Below, piece after piece: positions 35,423-44,470 of a DNA stretch of 64,000 nucleotides. The stretch comes from Bin5 sp034428435 (GTDB lineage Bacteria; Chloroflexota; Anaerolineae; Caldilineales; Caldilineaceae), in contig DAOUHY010000453.1 in assembly GCA_034428435.1 (NCBI GenBank), forward strand, positions 1 through 64,000, given 5' to 3'. A program made the translations under genes and the position numbers. Position 1 is the first letter of the stretch. Every line of letters begins with the position of its first letter. The notes under the pieces are model-generated. The model searched no databases. It saw only the letters and a list, made by a program, of their open reading frames with translations, and was not told where the DNA came from.

Positions 35423-36595
35423 ATGAACACCTCTGTAACTGCTGTTGAGCTCTTTCCTATCCGCATACCCCGGGACGAGCCATACCTGGGGCCGTTGGAG
35501 GAGGAGAACAGGCCAAACCCTAAGGGTTATATCGTGCGCCCGGGCAACCGCACTGTTTACCCTGTATTTGACCAGACGCTGCTGGTCAAAGTTGTGGCGA
35601 GTGACGGAACAGTGGGATGGGGCGAGTGTTTTGGCGTGGTGGCGCCGCAGATAGCGCAGACAGTTCTACAAGAGCTGCTGATCCCTTTTGTGATTGGGTG
35701 CAGCCCGCACGATGTTGAACGCATCTACGAAGACCTTTACGACCTGCAGCGAGTCCGAGGCCATTTTGGCGGTTACGCGCTGGATGCGATCGCCGGACTG
35801 GACATGGCCCTCTGGGATATGCGGGGTAAATTGCTGAATCAGCCGGTGTGGCAACTGTTGGGAGGACTGCGACACGAGAGGCTGGCGGTCTACGTTTCGG
35901 GACTACCGGGCGGGACGAAGGAAGAACGGGCTGCGCTGGGTAAGCGGTGGATAGACCGCGGTTTTTCGGCGCTGAAGTTTGCAGCGGTTGTGGCCGACGA
36001 AGGCGAAGTCGCAGAGATCAAGGCCATCCGAAGCGATGTCGGGCCGACGCCTAAGATACTCGCCGATCTGCACTGGCGTTACACAGCGCTGGAGGCGGTC
36101 CAGTTGATCGAACGGCTAAGTGAATTCGACCTGTTTCTGGCCGAGGCACCAGTGGCGCCGGAGGACCTAGCAGGCCAGGCGCAGGTGGCGCGTTCGGTCA
36201 AGACGCGAATCGGTTTGGGAGAGGAGTGGCGAACCGTCCACGAATACCTGCCGCGGTTGCAGGCCCGTTGCATGGACGTCATTCAGCCGGAGATGGCCCA
36301 TACGGGAATAACCGGGTTCCGGCGCATTTGCGAACTGGCGCAGGCGTTCCACTGCCAGGTGATGCCGCACGCGACGATCAATATCGGCATCGCCCAAGCG
36401 GCGAGTCTACACGTGGCAGCTACCCTTGCCAACTTTGCCATGCATGAGTACCAGCATACCATTTTTGACCGAAACAAGCAGTACATACGCAGCACGATGG
36501 ACTGCCGGGACGGATACTTTTCGCTTCCGGAGGGGACCGGCCTTGGCGCCGAGCCAACCGAAGAGGTTCTGAGTTTTGTCAATAACGAAGACTGA
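35423..36595 (+). CDS. Enolase-superfamily dehydratase/racemase, second paralogue
   Basis: This 390-residue mandelate-racemase-group protein has the Lys acid/base in SALKFAAVV and metal ligands in KILADLHWRY (Asp), LFLAEAPVAPED (Glu) and IGLGEEWRTV (Glu). The His base lies in CQVMPHATINIGIAQ. It is clearly different from the RhmD-like gene nearby and closer in style to galactonate/gluconate dehydratases; the sugar acid is not identifiable. The ATG at 35423 (MNTSVTAVELFPIRIPR) is preferred to the frame opening at 35369. It lies between the aldolase and the lactonase-like gene, as expected of one catabolic operon. Confidence 0.88.
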   Translation: MNTSVTAVELFPIRIPRDEPYLGPLEEENRPNPKGYIVRPGNRTVYPVFDQTLLVKVVASDGTVGWGECFGVVAPQIAQTVLQELLIPFVIGCSPHDVERIYEDLYDLQRVRGHFGGYALDAIAGLDMALWDMRGKLLNQPVWQLLGGLRHERLAVYVSGLPGGTKEERAALGKRWIDRGFSALKFAAVVADEGEVAEIKAIRSDVGPTPKILADLHWRYTALEAVQLIERLSEFDLFLAEAPVAPEDLAGQAQVARSVKTRIGLGEEWRTVHEYLPRLQARCMDVIQPEMAHTGITGFRRICELAQAFHCQVMPHATINIGIAQAASLHVAATLANFAMHEYQHTIFDRNKQYIRSTMDCRDGYFSLPEGTGLGAEPTEEVLSFVNNED

Positions 36596-36615
36596 ATCCA
36601 GGAGGAGCAGCGGGT

Positions 36616-37389
36616 ATGGGTAAGAGAGAGTTCGCCGTTGTCGATACGCACTGTCATATCGGGCTGCATAAATATGAACCGGTCGAGGTCCTGCTATTTC
36701 ACATGGCGCGCGCCGGGGTTGATCAGGCTGTATTGATCCAGTACATGGGCAACAGCGACAACCGGTACATAGTTGAGGTGATGGAGGCGAATCCGGGCCG
36801 TCTTGCAGCGGCAATGATCGTTGACGACGATGACGACGGCACCGCCATCCGGGGTTGGGCCGAACAGGGCATCGCCGGGATTCGCCTGCTGGCTGACTTT
36901 CGAGGCCGAGGCGGGGATCCACTGGCACACTGGCGCGTGGCCGACGAGCTAGGGCTGGTCGTGAGCGTCTTCAGCAGGCCGGACATTCTGCAGAGCGCCG
37001 AGTTCAATGAGGTGCTGCGTCTCTTCCCGAGCCTTTCGATGGTCATTGAGCATCTGGGGGGAGTGAAGCCAGGCGTGGACCTGGATGAGTTCGCGGCGAT
37101 CACGGCACTGGCCCGCCACGAGAACCTGACCATTAAGCTGCCCGGTTTTGGTGAATTCTGCGACCTGCCCTGTCCTTTTGAGAACGTTCCCCCTCTTGCA
37201 GAGTTGACTTTGGAGGCTTTTGGCGCGCGTCGCATTATGTGGGGCAGTGACTGGCCGCCGGTCAGCAGCCGCGAAGGCTTCGACAACTCTCTGACTTTTC
37301 CATTACGCTATCTGGCGACGTTGAGCGCGGACGAGCGCGCCTGGATATTCGGCAAGACGGCCAGACAGGTCTGGAACCTGGATAGCTGA
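36616..37389 (+). CDS. Amidohydrolase-2 family protein, sugar lactonase-like
   Basis: The 257 residues form a metal-dependent TIM-barrel. The metal site reads VVDTHCHIG at residues 10-18; MVIEHLGG and IMWGSDWPP follow near the expected strand ends. This pattern (D-T-H-x-H, H-x-G-G, W-G-S-D-W-P) marks the group containing L-fuconolactonase and L-rhamnono-lactonase. Opening an aldonolactone would feed the two dehydratases beside it, which is inference. AGGAGGAGC precedes the start 20 bases after the second dehydratase. It is probably co-transcribed with the genes on each side. Confidence 0.85.
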   Translation: MGKREFAVVDTHCHIGLHKYEPVEVLLFHMARAGVDQAVLIQYMGNSDNRYIVEVMEANPGRLAAAMIVDDDDDGTAIRGWAEQGIAGIRLLADFRGRGGDPLAHWRVADELGLVVSVFSRPDILQSAEFNEVLRLFPSLSMVIEHLGGVKPGVDLDEFAAITALARHENLTIKLPGFGEFCDLPCPFENVPPLAELTLEAFGARRIMWGSDWPPVSSREGFDNSLTFPLRYLATLSADERAWIFGKTARQVWNLDS

Positions 37390-37478
37390 AACAGTATTTG
37401 CGCAAGTGCCTGCGCCGCATTCAGAAACGTCTCCGGGCCCAATCGATAGATTGTGGCCTTAACCCCAGGAATGACCTG

Positions 37479-38441
37479 ATGCCCAAAGTGATATTCTTTA
37501 CGAATCTGGTGAGCGAGTTAGCCCAGCAGGTTATTGCCCCTGCCCCCCAGGAGTGGGAGGTATCGGTCCTACCACACGATCTACCGGTGCTTGAGAAAGC
37601 CAACCAGGCATCAGACGCCGACTTCCTGATACTTTTTCCCAGCAATCTCGAAGAGGAAGTGCTGCGGTCGGCGCATGTGCTGAAGCTTGTTCAGCTTGTC
37701 AGCGCGGGTTTCGATCGCATGCCGTTAGCCCTGTTGAAAGAGCTGGAGATTCCGCTTGCCAACAACGGAGGCACGAATTCGATCGACGTGGCCGAGCACA
37801 CTTTTGCCCTGATTCTCAGCGTCTACCGGCGTCTGACCGAAATGGACCGCAGTGTGCGGCACGATGGTTGGAACGACATTGACAGCGGGATGACAACCTT
37901 CACAATGCACGGAAAGACGGTTGGCATAGTCGGTCTCGGCCATATCGGCAGAGAGGTAGCCAAACGACTGGTCCCGTTTGAGGCGCAGGTTCTTTACTTT
38001 GACCCGGTTCCTGCGGACGCCGAAGTGGAGCGCAATCTGCAGGTGGAGCGGGTCTCGTTGCATGAACTGCTGGATCGTTCCGATATTGTCTCTTTGCATG
38101 TGCCGTTGAACGACCAGACTCGTCATCTAATCGGCCAGGCGGAGTTGGAGCGCATGAAGTCGAGCGCCATTCTTGTAAACACGTGCCGCGGCCCGGTCGT
38201 GGACGAAGAGGCCCTTATCGAAGCATTGCGCAGTGGGTGCATCCGCGCTGCAGGGCTGGACGTGCTAAGAGACGAGCCGACCGACCCGGGCAACCCGATT
38301 CTGCAACTGGACAACGTAATCTTCTCTCCACACATCGCCGGGGTCACCTACGATACCTGGCAGCGCCGTGGGCGGTTCATCTTCGACAACTTGCAGCGAG
38401 TCTGGGCAGGGGAGGAGCCGCTTTCCAAGGTCGGTCATTAG
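37479..38441 (+). CDS. D-isomer-specific 2-hydroxyacid dehydrogenase
   Basis: This 320-residue NAD(P)-dependent enzyme interconverts a 2-keto acid and a D-2-hydroxy acid. The Rossmann motif is VGIVGLGHIGREVAKRL (G-x-G-x2-G) at about 145-161. The catalytic Arg lies in LVNTCRGPVVDEEAL, the Glu in GLDVLRDEPTDP and the His in FSPHIAGVT. The ATG at 37479 is chosen because AGGA lies at 37467-37470 and MPKVIFFTNL is the family start; the frame itself opens at 37398. It closes the catabolic run and could reduce a product such as a keto acid from the aldolase. Confidence 0.92.
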   Translation: MPKVIFFTNLVSELAQQVIAPAPQEWEVSVLPHDLPVLEKANQASDADFLILFPSNLEEEVLRSAHVLKLVQLVSAGFDRMPLALLKELEIPLANNGGTNSIDVAEHTFALILSVYRRLTEMDRSVRHDGWNDIDSGMTTFTMHGKTVGIVGLGHIGREVAKRLVPFEAQVLYFDPVPADAEVERNLQVERVSLHELLDRSDIVSLHVPLNDQTRHLIGQAELERMKSSAILVNTCRGPVVDEEALIEALRSGCIRAAGLDVLRDEPTDPGNPILQLDNVIFSPHIAGVTYDTWQRRGRFIFDNLQRVWAGEEPLSKVGH

Positions 38442-38861
38442 AAGTTTTTGACGTTTGTCTGACCTGAGACTTGCAGGCCAATTATGTTGTCAATCCACGA
38501 GGGCGCCCACAAGGGGTGCCCCAACGGTAAGATGGCTGATTGGAAGGAAAAGTCATCGGCCCTGTGTCTTGCCTGGAATCCGTCAGAGCTGGTGGACGCC
38601 CCCTGTCGCGGCCAGCGCAGCTGTCAGAACTAAACTCCATCTCCTTTGCCGTTCGGTGGAGCGGCTGCTATACTCCCACAGATGTACACTCTACGGCCTG
38701 CTTCGTGAGGCCGCTTATTTTCAGGTCTTCTCTGACGGGTTGAAGCGACATATCCAGCCAGTCGGAAACCTGGACGGTCGATGTCAGAAGGGCAGCTGCT
38801 AGTCTTCGACCGCAATTCGACGGGGCGGATCGGTCGTCGTGGGATCGACTTAGGAGAATTC
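38442..38861. other. Intergenic region, no gene recognised
   Basis: These 420 bases separate the dehydrogenase from the MoxR gene. They hold the small hairpin repeat at 38501-38525 and a good ribosome-binding site (TAGGAGAA) just before the ATG at 38862. Short frames exist but none has codon use or motifs suggesting a gene. No convincing terminator or promoter was found. Confidence 0.5.
38501..38525 (+). repeat. Small dispersed hairpin repeat, copy 1
   Basis: GGGCGCCC-ACAAG-GGGTGCCC followed by CAAC. The stem is 8 bp with one G-U pair. It matches the copy at 55350-55374 at 21 of 25 positions, and the upstream GAGGGC context is shared. Confidence 0.6.
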
Positions 38862-39959
38862 ATGTCAGACATCGCCATAGTACAGGACCTTGCTCAGCGG
38901 CTGCGGGAAAACGTTGCCCAGGTCATTGTTGGCAAGGACGAGATCGTAGATCAACTGTTGGTGGCTCTCTTCTGCGAAGGTCACGTTCTGCTTGAAGATG
39001 TACCGGGGATCGGCAAAACGATGCTGGCTAAAACGCTGGCAGCGTCTCTGGGCATCAGCTTTCAGCGCATCCAGTTCACGCCCGACCTGCTTCCATCGGA
39101 CATTGTGGGCGTCAGTGTTTACAACCGCAAGACGGATGACTTTGAATACCGTCCCGGCCCCGTTTTGGCGGGCATCGTTCTCGCCGACGAGATAAACCGG
39201 GCCGGCCCACGTACGCAGAGCGCCCTGTTGGAGGCAATGGAAGAGCGGCACGTTACGGTCGACGGCGTCAGCCACGCGCTGCCTTACCCGTTCTTTCTGA
39301 TGGCGACGCAGAATCCGGTTGAGCTGGCGGGCACATTTCCTCTGCCAGAGGCCCAGATGGACCGCTTTCTGATTCAGCTGGCGCTGGGCTATCCTGAACG
39401 AGAAGAGGAGCGCCTGATTCTGCACCGTTTTCGCGCAGACAATCCACTGACCCGTGTCAGGGCAATCGTCGAGGCAGAGGACATTCGCCGGGCGGTAGCT
39501 GTCTGTCGAGAGGTATTTGTTCACCCTGTCCTGGAGGACTATCTTCTCGACTTGGTCCAGGCTACGCGAGAAGACAAGGCGCTCGATCTCGGCGTAAGTC
39601 CGCGAGGAAGTCTTGCTTTCTATCGCACGGTCCAGGCCTTGGCTGCGATCCAGGGACGGTCCTACGTTACGCCTGACGATATTCAGCAGCTCGCACCGCC
39701 TGTACTCCGCCACCGGTTGATCCCGGGCCCGGACACACGTCTGCACGGGACGTCGGTTGCCAGTGTTCTGGACGGCATCATTGGCTCGATACCCGTTCCG
39801 GTTGAGGAGAACTGGCATGAAGACCCGGCTCCGACAGAACCGTCCCACCAACTTGGCACGTTCGGCGCGGACCTGGAGCAGGAGCTGGAGGCGGCCGTAG
39901 CTCCGGAGACTCCGGTTAACGGCCCAGGCGGTGACGAGCGAAGCTCTCTTTCGGGCTGA
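38862..39959 (+). CDS. MoxR-family AAA+ ATPase
   Basis: The 365 residues show Walker A VPGIGKTML in LLEDVPGIGKTMLAKTLA (about residues 45-62), Walker B IVLADEINRAGPRTQSALLEA and sensor 1 FFLMATQNPVE, with the arginine-finger region following (PEAQMDRF). MoxR ATPases act as chaperones that mature or activate partner proteins, usually ones with VWA domains. The start with TAGGAGAA at about 38849-38856 is preferred to the earlier frame opening at 38781. The DUF58 and DUF4129 genes follow directly, the standard neighbourhood of this subfamily, with a one-base overlap to the first. Confidence 0.95.
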   Translation: MSDIAIVQDLAQRLRENVAQVIVGKDEIVDQLLVALFCEGHVLLEDVPGIGKTMLAKTLAASLGISFQRIQFTPDLLPSDIVGVSVYNRKTDDFEYRPGPVLAGIVLADEINRAGPRTQSALLEAMEERHVTVDGVSHALPYPFFLMATQNPVELAGTFPLPEAQMDRFLIQLALGYPEREEERLILHRFRADNPLTRVRAIVEAEDIRRAVAVCREVFVHPVLEDYLLDLVQATREDKALDLGVSPRGSLAFYRTVQALAAIQGRSYVTPDDIQQLAPPVLRHRLIPGPDTRLHGTSVASVLDGIIGSIPVPVEENWHEDPAPTEPSHQLGTFGADLEQELEAAVAPETPVNGPGGDERSSLSG

Positions 39960-41206
39960 TGGGGCGCGCTGGTTGGACGGCCGCGGTCGTAATACTGGTT
40001 CTGGCGCTTGCCACGCGCAACAGTCTCATCTTCACGATGGCGCTGATCCTGGGTCTGCTTGGGCTGGTAGTCTGGCTTTGGAGCCGCTACAGCCTGTCTG
40101 AGGTGACCTACAGGCGTCGATTCAGCGTCGACCATCTTTTTTTCGGCGAAGAGACCGACCTGCATCTGGAGGTAACAAACGCAAAGCCGCTGCCGCTTGC
40201 CTGGCTGCGTTGCGAGGATGACATTCCCGTTGCGCTAGACCTGGAACCGGAAGAACGAGCGAGGCACTATCTGCCTACGCGACGCGTTCTTGTCAACCTC
40301 TTCTCTCTGGGTATCTACCAACGGGTGATCCGCCGTTACAGGGTTACCGGCACGCAGCGGGGCGCCTGGAGGTTCGGACCGGTTCAACTCATTTGCGGTG
40401 ACATTTTCGGTTTTCGGAGCCAGTTCAAGGAGTACCCGGACACGTCGCTGCTCTTGGTCTATCCCCGGATGTATTCGCTGCCGGAATTGGGACTTGAAGC
40501 CCGCCACCCGTTTGGGGACCATCAGAGCCAGAACAGACTGATTGAAGATCCTCTGCGGGTCAGCGGAGTACGCGAGTATCTCCCCGGTGACAATTTTCGT
40601 CACATTCACTGGAAGGCGACGGCCCGGCGCCAGGAACTTCAAACCAAGCTGTTCGAACCTTCCGCTTCCCGCCCACTGGCGATTTTTGTCAATATTCGAA
40701 CCTTTCATCATCGTTTTGAAGGGGTAGATCCGGCACTGCGCGAATTTGCCATCAGCGTCGGCGCTTCGATAGCCCGCTGGGCGCAGATGCAAGGAGAAGA
40801 GTTCGGAATCTTTGCAAACAGCATGATGTACGCGGGCAGGCGAGTGCGCATATTACCCGGTGCGCACCCCCGGCAGCTGACCAGCGTCCTTGAGGCGCTG
40901 GCTTACTGTGTAGGTGTGCCCCACACAACGATTGAAAGGGTCCTGCAACAGGAGGTCGACCACTTGCGCACCGGCACATCGATCGTGCTGGTCAGCGCGA
41001 CGCTGTCGGAGAATCTTCGACGAGTGCTCATCGATTTGCACGGTCGAGGATTTGCAATCACGCTGTTGGGCATCGGCGGGTTGACTCTGGATAGAGCTAT
41101 ACCTGGCGTGGCCTTCCAGCAGCTATCGCAACAGGTTCTGGAAGAGTTGACGGTTGAACCCGATTTGGAGATGCCCGAATTGGAGGCAGTCGTTGCGGCA
41201 GGCTAA
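39959..41206 (+). CDS. DUF58 domain membrane protein
   Basis: This 415-residue protein starts with two hydrophobic segments (residues 5-40, AVVILVLALATRNSLIFTMA and GLLGLVVWLW). A beta-rich region and the DUF58 core follow (REYLPGDNFRHIHWKATARR, about 200-219). The C-terminal half resembles a VWA fold without a clear metal site. DUF58 proteins accompany MoxR ATPases and are likely their targets. Its ATG overlaps the moxR stop (TGATG), so translation is coupled. The role of this gene set is unknown, though links to envelope integrity have been proposed for relatives. Confidence 0.92.
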   Translation: MGRAGWTAAVVILVLALATRNSLIFTMALILGLLGLVVWLWSRYSLSEVTYRRRFSVDHLFFGEETDLHLEVTNAKPLPLAWLRCEDDIPVALDLEPEERARHYLPTRRVLVNLFSLGIYQRVIRRYRVTGTQRGAWRFGPVQLICGDIFGFRSQFKEYPDTSLLLVYPRMYSLPELGLEARHPFGDHQSQNRLIEDPLRVSGVREYLPGDNFRHIHWKATARRQELQTKLFEPSASRPLAIFVNIRTFHHRFEGVDPALREFAISVGASIARWAQMQGEEFGIFANSMMYAGRRVRILPGAHPRQLTSVLEALAYCVGVPHTTIERVLQQEVDHLRTGTSIVLVSATLSENLRRVLIDLHGRGFAITLLGIGGLTLDRAIPGVAFQQLSQQVLEELTVEPDLEMPELEAVVAAG

Positions 41207-41263
41207 TGTTCATGCGGCTGATTGTGCTTTCTCACATTGGATTACGATAGAAGAGTTTAACAG

Positions 41264-42856
41264 ATGAGTTCGCAGATCGCGGTGCCTTGGAGACATGCCG
41301 AGTGGAATAGTGTAGACGGGGTGCTACTGCCGGCGCTTGTCGGGGTCATGCGCTTCTGCTGGATCTGGCCCTGGATGCTGCTGCTGCAGGGCTTTCTGGC
41401 ACCCTCGCTGTCTGCGCCGCTGATGTCTCCGTGGATGGTGATCGTCCTGCCGATGTTCAGCTTTACTTTCGCACGCTGGACCATGCCGACCCTGGAGGAG
41501 CGCAGGAATTTCCGAAGAACGAATCAGATACGGCAGCATATCGCCACCTTTGGATTTGCAGCGATCCTGTTTCTGCTGTGGCTGCGCTTTCAGCGCCCTG
41601 ATTTCTGGCTTTTGGACCCGCGCTGGTTGATAGCGGCAGGCTACGATCTGATTTACTGGGACGCCATTCCCATTGAGGTTCCCGGAACGCTGCTCTTTCT
41701 GCTATTGGGCATCTTTCTGTGGCTGCGGGGCGCGCTGGACGGGCACGGCCAGTACCGGCACGATGAGATATGGAGGGCGTTTCTCTCGGGTGGCGCTGCG
41801 CTGGCCCTGTTTGCCTGGATCCTTCCACCTATACCTGCTGTGGGGCAGCCGGAAGCCGGGGCGAGCCCGTATACGGCAGCTGGCGGGCAACTCTCCAATT
41901 CCATATGGTTGTTGTTGCTTTTTGCCGGTTCGGGGCTGGCAGGGTTGGGCGTCGCCAACCTTGGGAAATCCGGCGGGTGGCGGCGCAGGGCACGCGTGTC
42001 ACAGCTGATTCCAAACCGGGGTTGGATGGTGGGCATCGCCATGACGATCTGCGTCATGCTGGGCATGGCCTTGCTGGTCGGGTTGATCATCCAACCGGAA
42101 GATGCGGCTATTCTTTGGAGCGTGCTGGGGTTGATCTGGCAGGGCGTTAGCACCGTACTGATTTGGATCATTACAATCGTCGCCTACCCGTTCTTCATTC
42201 TGCTGGAGTATCTGATACGCCTGCTGCGCAGCCTGTTCGGGGACAGATCGCAAGAAACTCAGCGGAATGAACTCGCCGATGCTCCCACTCCGGAGCCGCT
42301 ACCGGAACCGCCTGAAAGGGCCGTGGAGGCGATGCCAGAGCCATTCCGCTGGATTGCCTTGCTTGTGGTAGCTGCAGGTGTCTTCATTATTTTCATGCTT
42401 GTCCTGCGCCAGTTGAGAAGCAATCCCGATGAGGAGAGCGACGAGGTACGGGAATCGGTTTTGACGGCGAGTTTGCTGCAGTCGCAGCTGGCCGAACTTT
42501 GGGCGCGTTTGCGTTCTCGGTTCGGGCCTCTTCCTGAGGAACCGGACCCTTTCTTGTCGTTAGAAGGGGAGAGCGAGACGCGGCGCCTGATACGTCTGAT
42601 CTACCAGCGGCTTCTGGAAGCCGCACATATGCGAAACGCGCCCAGGCTGCAGAGCGAGACGCCCAGGCGCTTCGGGGGGCGCCTCGCCGCCCAGCCCGGT
42701 TTTGAAGGAGGACTGGTTCAGACCATAACCGGCGCCTACGACGAGGCCCGCTATGGTGATGAGCCACCTTCCGAGCAGACCGCAACTGAGGCGGCAGAAG
42801 CGTGGCAGCAGATGGTGTCCGACCTGACCCCTGACGAACCTGACGGAGCGTCTTAG
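41264..42856 (+). CDS. DUF4129-type multipass membrane protein
   Basis: The 530 residues hold about eight hydrophobic segments in the first 390, with a stretch of repeated isoleucine/leucine segments near 265-325 (VGLIIQPEDAAILW, IITIVAYPFFILLEYL). A cytosolic C-terminal domain follows (about 440-530, TRRLIRLIYQRLLEAA, QSETPRRFGGRLA) that matches the DUF4129 pattern usually found after transglutaminase-like domains. No transglutaminase (Cys-His-Asp) domain is present in it or beside it. It is the third gene of the MoxR set, 57 bases after DUF58. Confidence 0.85.
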   Translation: MSSQIAVPWRHAEWNSVDGVLLPALVGVMRFCWIWPWMLLLQGFLAPSLSAPLMSPWMVIVLPMFSFTFARWTMPTLEERRNFRRTNQIRQHIATFGFAAILFLLWLRFQRPDFWLLDPRWLIAAGYDLIYWDAIPIEVPGTLLFLLLGIFLWLRGALDGHGQYRHDEIWRAFLSGGAALALFAWILPPIPAVGQPEAGASPYTAAGGQLSNSIWLLLLFAGSGLAGLGVANLGKSGGWRRRARVSQLIPNRGWMVGIAMTICVMLGMALLVGLIIQPEDAAILWSVLGLIWQGVSTVLIWIITIVAYPFFILLEYLIRLLRSLFGDRSQETQRNELADAPTPEPLPEPPERAVEAMPEPFRWIALLVVAAGVFIIFMLVLRQLRSNPDEESDEVRESVLTASLLQSQLAELWARLRSRFGPLPEEPDPFLSLEGESETRRLIRLIYQRLLEAAHMRNAPRLQSETPRRFGGRLAAQPGFEGGLVQTITGAYDEARYGDEPPSEQTATEAAEAWQQMVSDLTPDEPDGAS

Positions 42857-42907
42857 CGCGACGCTTGTTTTGGCGTTTCTCTATTTGCCCTGTCCGGAGA
42901 ATTTTCT

Positions 42908-44458
42908 ATGAACGGCGCCCAGGCACTAATTCGCACTCTATTCGACGGCGGTGTAGACACCTGTTTCATGAATCCCGGCACGTCGGAGATGCACTTTGTG
43001 GCCGCGCTGGACTCAGTGCCGCAGATGCACTCGGTATTGTGCCTGTTTGAGGGTGTCGCGACCGGTTGTGCAGACGGATATGCACGCATGACCGGTAAAC
43101 CGGCGGCGACGCTTTTGCATTTGGGGCCGGGGCTGGGCAATGGAATCTCGAATCTGCACAACGGGCGCAAGGCCCATTCGCCGATTGTGAACATTGTCGG
43201 CGATCACGCAACCTATCACCTCAAGTATGATGCGCCACTGACATGTGATATCGAAGGACTGGCCCGGCCGGTTTCGGGCTGGGTGCACACTTCGCCCAAC
43301 TCAGGCGTTGTGGCAGACGACGGAGCGGCGGCGATTGCGGCTGCGCGAACGCCCCCGGGCCAGGTGGCAACGCTGATTCTGCCGGCGGACACGGCTTGGG
43401 GCGAGGCGGAGGGCCCGGCTGCGACTCAGGCCGCGCCGGCGTTGGCTACCGTTCCTGAGGAGCGAGTCTCCTCCATTGCTCAGCTATTGCGACGGGAAGA
43501 AGAGACCGTTCTTCTTGTGGGCGACCAGGTTATGGGCAGCGCAGGGGTCAGCGAACTTGCCTGCAGGATCGCAGCGGGAGCGAATGCTCGGGTTGTCGGG
43601 AATCGTGCGGCCGCAAGGGTTTCGAGGGGCGCGGGGCGCCCTGTTCTTGCGCGACTTCCGTACCCTGTCGATCAGGCCGTTGCACTCCTGGCGGGGGCAC
43701 GCCATGTGGTCCTGGTAGGCGCAAAGGACCCTGTGGGTTTCTTCGCCTACCCGGACAGCCCCAGCCGGCTAGCTCCGCCAGACGCGAAGATTCATCTGCT
43801 CGCCGCCGAGGATGAGGATGTACCCGGTGCGCTCGATGCGCTGAGCGAAGAACTGGGAACGCCGGCGACTCCACCGGCGACTGCCCGATATGATAGGCCG
43901 TCCCTGCCGGCAGGGGAACTCACGCCGGATGCGGTTTGGACCGCGCTCTGCGCGCTGATGCCGGAAAATGCGATCGTGGCCGATGAGTCGGTTACGTGTG
44001 GCCGACAGGCGTATCCCCATACAGAGACGGCGCCGCCGCATGACTGGCTTCACGTAACCGGAGGCTCTATCGGCCAGGGCTTGCCGGCAGCGACGGGTGC
44101 GGCGGTGGCCTGCCCGGACCGGCAGGTGTTTGCCATGGAGGGCGACGGCTCCGGCATGTATACGTTGCAGGCGCTTTGGACGCAGGCGCGTGAGTCGTTG
44201 AAGGTCGTGAACGTCATCTTTGCCAACCGCAGTTACCGCATTTTGCAGGGCGAACTGCTGAATGTGGGAGGAAGCTCTGATCCTGGCGCTCATGCGCAGG
44301 CGATGATGCGGCTAGACTCCCCGGAGTTGGACTGGGTCTCCTTGTCCGAGGGTATGGGCGTGCCGGCGGTCCGCGTTGAGAGCGCCGATGCCTTCACGGC
44401 AGCGTTACGTCGGGGGATCGAAGAGCCGGGTCCGATGCTGATTGAGGCGATGGTCTGA
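42908..44458 (+). CDS. Thiamine-pyrophosphate enzyme, IlvX/acetolactate-synthase-like
   Basis: This 516-residue TPP enzyme has the activating Glu in CLFEGVATGCADGYARMTG near residue 50 and the Mg-TPP motif FAMEGDGSGMYTLQALWTQ to NVIFANRSY (about 410-445), which is intact. It resembles putative acetolactate synthase large subunits (IlvX/COG0028), which include benzoylformate-decarboxylase-like enzymes; the 2-keto acid is unknown. It shares little with the TPP enzyme at 31.3 kb apart from the superfamily motifs. It follows the MoxR set after 51 bases and overlaps no gene, so linkage to that set is uncertain. Confidence 0.88.
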   Translation: MNGAQALIRTLFDGGVDTCFMNPGTSEMHFVAALDSVPQMHSVLCLFEGVATGCADGYARMTGKPAATLLHLGPGLGNGISNLHNGRKAHSPIVNIVGDHATYHLKYDAPLTCDIEGLARPVSGWVHTSPNSGVVADDGAAAIAAARTPPGQVATLILPADTAWGEAEGPAATQAAPALATVPEERVSSIAQLLRREEETVLLVGDQVMGSAGVSELACRIAAGANARVVGNRAAARVSRGAGRPVLARLPYPVDQAVALLAGARHVVLVGAKDPVGFFAYPDSPSRLAPPDAKIHLLAAEDEDVPGALDALSEELGTPATPPATARYDRPSLPAGELTPDAVWTALCALMPENAIVADESVTCGRQAYPHTETAPPHDWLHVTGGSIGQGLPAATGAAVACPDRQVFAMEGDGSGMYTLQALWTQARESLKVVNVIFANRSYRILQGELLNVGGSSDPGAHAQAMMRLDSPELDWVSLSEGMGVPAVRVESADAFTAALRRGIEEPGPMLIEAMV

Positions 44459-44470
44459 CCAGGGCAGACA

